From positions 16,531 to 80,530 of the forward strand of contig SHZR01000010.1 of NCBI GenBank assembly GCA_009692205.1: a stretch of 64,000 nt of DNA. The letters are read 5' to 3'. The DNA is from Gemmatimonadota bacterium (GTDB lineage Bacteria; Gemmatimonadota; Gemmatimonadetes; Longimicrobiales; Gaopeijiaceae). This document shows, piece after piece, positions 60,385 to 64,000 of the stretch (its first letter is position 1; every line of letters begins with the position of its first letter). The notes under the pieces were generated by a model, which worked only from the letters and a program-made list of their open reading frames with translations, ran no database searches and had not been told where the DNA came from. Position numbers and translations under genes: made by a program.

Positions 60385-61661
60385 CCACGTTCGTCAGCAC
60401 ACGGGGCGGCGCACCGGTGTCCCTTGCCGACGCTCTCTTCGCCGGACTCGCGCCCGACGGCGGCCTCTTCGTCCCGACGACCCTCGGGAGGCTGGACGCG
60501 CCACCCGCGCTCGTCCACGATCTCGCCGACACCGCTCGCTGGGCGGGACCTCGCCTCCTGCCGGAGACTGACCGCGCCGTTCTGGATCGCTCGGCCACGG
60601 CCGCGCTCGACTTCCCGTTACCGCTCGTGGATCTCGGCGACGACCTCTTCGTCCTCGAGCTGTTCCACGGTCCGACCCACGCGTTCAAGGACATCGGCGC
60701 GCGCTACATGGCACGCCTCATGTCTGAGATGGATCCAGGCGGAGGCACCCGCACCGTGCTGGTGGCGACGTCGGGCGACACGGGCGGCGCGGTCGCGCAC
60801 GCGTTTCACGGGCTCGAGGGTTACCGCGTGGTCGTGCTGTTCCCGAAGGACGGCGTGAGCGAGCGGCAGCGGCGCCAGATGACGACCCTCGGCGGCAACG
60901 TGAGCGCGCTCGCAGTCTCGGGCGTATTCGACGACTGCCAGCGCATGGCGAAGGAAGCGTTTCGCGACCCGCGCCTGCGCGCGCGCCACCGTCTGACCTC
61001 TGCCAACTCGATCAACATCGGCAGGCTGTTGCCGCAGAGCTTCTACTACGTGCACGCCGCGATCCTGCTCGGTTGGGCGAAGCGGCCCATTCGGTTCGTC
61101 GTGCCGTCCGGGAACCTCGGCAACCTGTGCGCGGGCCTGCTCGCGCACCTGAGCGGCATGCCCGACCACAGCTTCGTGTCAGCGATGAACGTGAATCGGG
61201 CGTTCGCGGACTTCCTCAGCGCGGGGACGGTCGAGCCACGGCCTTCGATCCCCACCTCGTCCAACGCGATGGACGTCGGGGACCCGAGCAACTTGGAGCG
61301 GATCCGTTGGCTGTACCGCGACGATCCCGCTCGCCTCCAGCGGGACGTCACGGGGGTGTCGGTCACCGACGCCGAGACGAGCGCCTGCATCGCCGACGTC
61401 TACGCTAGCAGGGGCTACATGCTCGACCCGCACAGCGCGGTGGGCGTGTGTGCGCACCGGCGGTTCCCCGACGCCGGGAGGGGGCCCTCCGTGGTGCTCG
61501 CGACCGCCCATCCCGCGAAGTTCCCCGACGTGGTGGAGAAGGCGATCGGCCGGTCGGTGCCGCTGCCCCCCGGAATCGCGGGAGTCATGGAGAAGGAGGA
61601 GCACATGAGGCACATCTCCGCGGATCTCGGCGCGCTGAGCGCGGCGCTCGACGCCCCATGA
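60381..61661 (+). CDS. thrC: Threonine synthase
   Basis: A 426-aa PLP enzyme (fold type II) converting O-phosphohomoserine to threonine. The PLP lysine is Lys103 in HGPTHAFKDIGARYM; VATSGDTGGAVAHAF and the phosphate loop VPSGNLGNLCAGLLAHLSG follow. ATG 60381 overlaps the stop of the cyclase-like fragment. The length and motifs fit the short (yeast/E. coli-like) class. The stop overlaps thrB (ATGA), giving a thrC-thrB operon; hom is not in the window. Confidence 0.96.
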   Translation: MTTFVSTRGGAPVSLADALFAGLAPDGGLFVPTTLGRLDAPPALVHDLADTARWAGPRLLPETDRAVLDRSATAALDFPLPLVDLGDDLFVLELFHGPTHAFKDIGARYMARLMSEMDPGGGTRTVLVATSGDTGGAVAHAFHGLEGYRVVVLFPKDGVSERQRRQMTTLGGNVSALAVSGVFDDCQRMAKEAFRDPRLRARHRLTSANSINIGRLLPQSFYYVHAAILLGWAKRPIRFVVPSGNLGNLCAGLLAHLSGMPDHSFVSAMNVNRAFADFLSAGTVEPRPSIPTSSNAMDVGDPSNLERIRWLYRDDPARLQRDVTGVSVTDAETSACIADVYASRGYMLDPHSAVGVCAHRRFPDAGRGPSVVLATAHPAKFPDVVEKAIGRSVPLPPGIAGVMEKEEHMRHISADLGALSAALDAP

Positions 61662-62584
61662 GTCGTCTGCTCGTGAGCGCCCGCGTGCGCGTGCCATGCT
61701 CGACGTCCAACATGGGCTCAGGGTACGACGCCATCGGTCTCGCTCTCGAGCGCTACCTCGAGGTGTCGTTCGATCCGAATGACGGAGGCGAACTGGCGGT
61801 TCAGAGAGAGGGCTCGCTCGCCAGCCTCCCCCCGAATGAGGGTCACGACCTCGTGGCGACGACGTTCGTCGGTGAACTCCGCCGCGAGGGCGTCGAGCCG
61901 ACCGGCGTGCTGCGCCTGACGTCGTCCATTCCGGTGGCCCGTGGGCTCGGGTCGTCGGCCGCGGCGGTGCTGGCGGGATTCGACCTCGCGCGCGCGGCTC
62001 TCGGCCTGCCCCGCGCCGATCAGGACGCCTTCGACCTCGCGCTCCGGCACGAAGGCCACGGCGACAACGCGGCGCCTTGCCTCTACGGTGGGCTGCGTGC
62101 GGTCGCACGCACGGCCGACGGTACCGTGGTGATCCGGCTGAACCTCGCCGAGTCCGTGGGCTTCGCGTACGCCGCGCCCGCGGCCCGCCTCTCCACGGAG
62201 TCCGCCCGGAGCGTCCTGCCCAAGACAGTTCCGCATCGCGTAGCGGCGGCATCGCTCGGCCGGTTCGCAGCGCTGATACGCGGGCTCGCGGATGGCCGGG
62301 TCGACCTGATCCAGGTCGGCGTGAAGGACGAGTTGCACGTGCCCTATCGCCTGCCCCTGATTCCGAGTGCCGCCGGCGCGATGTCGGCCGCGATGGACGC
62401 CGGAGCGTGGGCGGTCACGGTCTCAGGCGCCGGGTCGGGCCTCATGGCCATGTGCGAGCCGGCGCGCGCGGCCGAGATCGCGGAAGCGATGCGGCTCGTG
62501 TTCGATGCGGGCGTGGGCGATCCGGAGTGCGTGGGATTCGCCGTTCGACCCGACTACCAGGGGCTCCAGCGCCTCCCGCGCTGA
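61658..62584 (+). CDS. thrB: Homoserine kinase
   Basis: A 308-aa GHMP kinase phosphorylating homoserine. The start ATG 61658 overlaps thrC. The substrate segment VRVPCSTSNMGSGYDAIGLA, the ATP-binding GHMP loop PVARGLGSSAAAVLAG (about 92-107) and the C-terminal glycine loop VSGAGSGLMAM are present. It supplies the substrate of ThrC. Confidence 0.95.
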   Translation: MSRLLVSARVRVPCSTSNMGSGYDAIGLALERYLEVSFDPNDGGELAVQREGSLASLPPNEGHDLVATTFVGELRREGVEPTGVLRLTSSIPVARGLGSSAAAVLAGFDLARAALGLPRADQDAFDLALRHEGHGDNAAPCLYGGLRAVARTADGTVVIRLNLAESVGFAYAAPAARLSTESARSVLPKTVPHRVAAASLGRFAALIRGLADGRVDLIQVGVKDELHVPYRLPLIPSAAGAMSAAMDAGAWAVTVSGAGSGLMAMCEPARAAEIAEAMRLVFDAGVGDPECVGFAVRPDYQGLQRLPR

Positions 62585-62588
62585 CGAC

Positions 62589-63920
62589 TCAGCTCGGTCG
62601 GACCGCTCCCCGGAGCGCATCGCGGCAGATCCAAGCGAGGTAGCCGTTGCTCGCGATCCTCCCGCACAGGAACGAGGCGAACGCGGCCGTCACTCCGACC
62701 AGCTCCAGACCCCATCCGAGCGTGAGGAAGCATGCCGCGATCGAGCCCACCTCGATCGCGCTCGCAATCGTGATCTGACGCGTCTGCCTGCCCTGCACCA
62801 GGATCGCGCGCTGCAGCGAGAGCTGCACAGTGAGCGCCGGAAGCAGGACGATCAGCAGGGCCGGCGTGAACGCGAACGCGGCGAGATCCGCAGTGAGGCC
62901 CGAGATCGTCACGAAGTAGAGCGGAGAGAGCGGGGTGAAGGCGACCAGCGCGAGACCGGCGGAGGTGGCGAGCCCGAGCGCCCTCCCGAAACGGCGCAAC
63001 TCCGGAAGGTGATCGAAGCGCTCCCCCATGAGCGCGATCGCCGCGTCCTGGAACGCCAGCCCTATCGAGCGGAAGATGAACGAGAGAGCATGGACCACCG
63101 GAAACACCGCCAGCGACTCGACGGGAGCGACCCCACGACCCATGAAGAACGTCAGAAGAGGATGCACCGACAGTCCGATGACCGAGGTCAGCGCCAGCGG
63201 CGCGTAGAACTCCGCGATCTCGCGGTAGCGGATGGCACGCGGCGCACCCCGGCCCAGGTCTCCCGCAAGCAGCGCCCGGACGGTGGATGCGGCCATGAGG
63301 CGAGCGGCGAGTGCCTCTGCGCATACACCGCTCGCTAGAGACAGCGCTGCCAGCCACGCACCCGGTAGATCGAGAAAGAGGTATCCGAGCAGCGCCACGC
63401 CAGCCATCGCTAGCAGTCGGATGATCGTCCCGTACGCGACCAGACGTGTCTTGCCCGAACGGATCAGCACGCCCTGAAGGAATCGGCGGTAGCCAATCGC
63501 GGCCGGCCACGGCAAGAAGAACCAGAGCGCACCGTAGGTCACGTCCGAGACCTCAGATGGCAGACCCATGAGATCGTCGGCCAGCGCGTGGTACACGGGC
63601 GGGATGAGCAGAACGAGCAGCACGCCCGTCGTCGCCCCGGCGAGACCCCGAGAGAACGCACGCAGCTTCACGTAGCTCGTCCGGTCCCGGACGAGGGCCG
63701 TGGCCGCGCTCATGAGCATCATGACTGGGGCTTCGATCAGGATCGCGAGCGCCCAGGCGACGCCGTGTGCGGCCAGGTTGTCGGTAGGGGCCGGCAGGCG
63801 CGCGATGACGGCGGCCAGGAGTGGGCCCTCCGCCGCCATCATGAGCCACGTCGCCGCCAGCGGACCCCAGAACGTGAGGATCGAACGCTGTGAGTGCCGC
63901 GGCGACGTCAGTGGGGGCAC
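62589..63920 (-). CDS. Polytopic MOP-superfamily-like transporter/flippase
   Basis: A 443-aa protein with about 12 hydrophobic helices. Features such as FWGPLAATWLMMAAEGPLLAA at the N-terminus, the internal two-fold symmetry and the lack of ATPase or MFS motifs fit the MOP (MATE/flippase) superfamily; a bacterial ANKH-like identity is possible. The GTG start (63920) directly abuts the stop of the upstream gene (TGA 63923-63921). It converges on thrB with 4 bp between stops. Substrate unknown. Confidence 0.75.
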   Translation of the reverse strand: MPPLTSPRHSQRSILTFWGPLAATWLMMAAEGPLLAAVIARLPAPTDNLAAHGVAWALAILIEAPVMMLMSAATALVRDRTSYVKLRAFSRGLAGATTGVLLVLLIPPVYHALADDLMGLPSEVSDVTYGALWFFLPWPAAIGYRRFLQGVLIRSGKTRLVAYGTIIRLLAMAGVALLGYLFLDLPGAWLAALSLASGVCAEALAARLMAASTVRALLAGDLGRGAPRAIRYREIAEFYAPLALTSVIGLSVHPLLTFFMGRGVAPVESLAVFPVVHALSFIFRSIGLAFQDAAIALMGERFDHLPELRRFGRALGLATSAGLALVAFTPLSPLYFVTISGLTADLAAFAFTPALLIVLLPALTVQLSLQRAILVQGRQTRQITIASAIEVGSIAACFLTLGWGLELVGVTAAFASFLCGRIASNGYLAWICRDALRGAVRPS

Positions 63921-64000
63921 TCAGCGCTTCACAGCGATGCCGATCACCTCGAAGCGCGCATTGTTCAAGAGCGAGCCGGCTCCGAGGAACGCCCGTGCCG
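63921..64000 (-). CDS. 3' end of a gene, possibly Rid family
   Basis: Only the last 25 codons are in the window, ending ARAFLGAGSLLNNARFEVIG and IAVKR. The segment resembles the C-terminal strand of Rid (YjgF) proteins (..GARVEIEAIAV..). The stop abuts the start of the flippase gene. The assignment is tentative. Confidence 0.4.
   Translation of the reverse strand, partial: ARAFLGAGSLLNNARFEVIGIAVKR

Noticed and set aside
1..64000. CRISPR array, tRNA, rRNA, insertion sequence, prophage or integrase
   Set aside because: No regularly spaced repeats, cloverleaf-like sequence, rRNA segment, transposase or integrase motif was seen by eye. A weak tRNA could be missed without a covariance search.

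Overview
GC-rich bacterial chromosome segment from a diderm, most likely a member of the Gemmatimonadota or a near relative. The evidence is a Ser/Thr kinase fused to a WD40/TolB-like propeller (43635-46334), a TolB-domain/TPR membrane protein beside it, Gly/Arg-rich inserts in secreted oxidoreductases, many small secreted lipoproteins, and a Kdo transferase (waaA) that implies lipopolysaccharide. Taxonomy is inferred from gene content only. Coding density is very high. Most gene junctions overlap by 1-4 nt (ATGA, GTGA, TTGA, TGATG), and GTG or TTG starts are common. I found no rRNA, tRNA, IS element, prophage or CRISPR array.

Layout. 1-3629: the end of a PQQ-type dehydrogenase, an NHL-propeller lipoprotein, a small lipoprotein, and a beta-barrel gene without a 5' end. 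3709-8378: two SDRs, two MFS transporters and a lipoprotein-type Rid protein. 8460-12845: a coupled operon of a receiver/degenerate PIG-L protein, accA, a PSP1 (RicT-like) protein and metG. 12948-19194: an M23 peptidase, a lipoprotein, a FadB/FadJ-type enzyme, then a MocA-like/XdhC/CoxI molybdenum-cofactor set and a DUF402 protein. 19223-28001 (minus strand): DsbA, VKOR and a 66-aa protein; gyrA, a PLP dehydratase and a HAD phosphatase; uvrA. 28162-31972: a FitAB-like toxin-antitoxin pair, a DUF6090-like protein, and a two-gene secreted oxidoreductase unit. 32091-41829: a complete histidine operon (hisG-D-C-H-A-B-F-IE) running by overlaps into an ABC exporter and a secreted phosphoesterase. 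41863-50388: signalling and envelope genes. 50396-54008: a secreted peptidase, a second VapBC pair and a second ABC exporter. 54099-64000: leuS-tkt, a SprT-like protein, a 31-codon lysine-rich histone-like gene, thrC-thrB, a polytopic flippase-like protein and a truncated gene at the edge.

The most notable element precedes the his operon. A 25-codon ORF holds seven His codons, five of them consecutive (32091-32168). It is followed by mutually exclusive RNA arms and a terminator hairpin with eight T residues just before hisG. This is a textbook transcription attenuator, read here directly from sequence.

Other points of interest: a receiver domain fused to a PIG-L domain that has lost its zinc-binding signature; GyrA with Ile at the position equivalent to E. 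coli Ser83; a 31-aa histone-H1-like gene with a near-ideal Shine-Dalgarno and a UUCG terminator; a 21-codon remnant resembling a class III cyclase N-terminus abutting thrC; a Rid protein with a lipobox; and repeat-bearing promoters before both toxin-antitoxin pairs.
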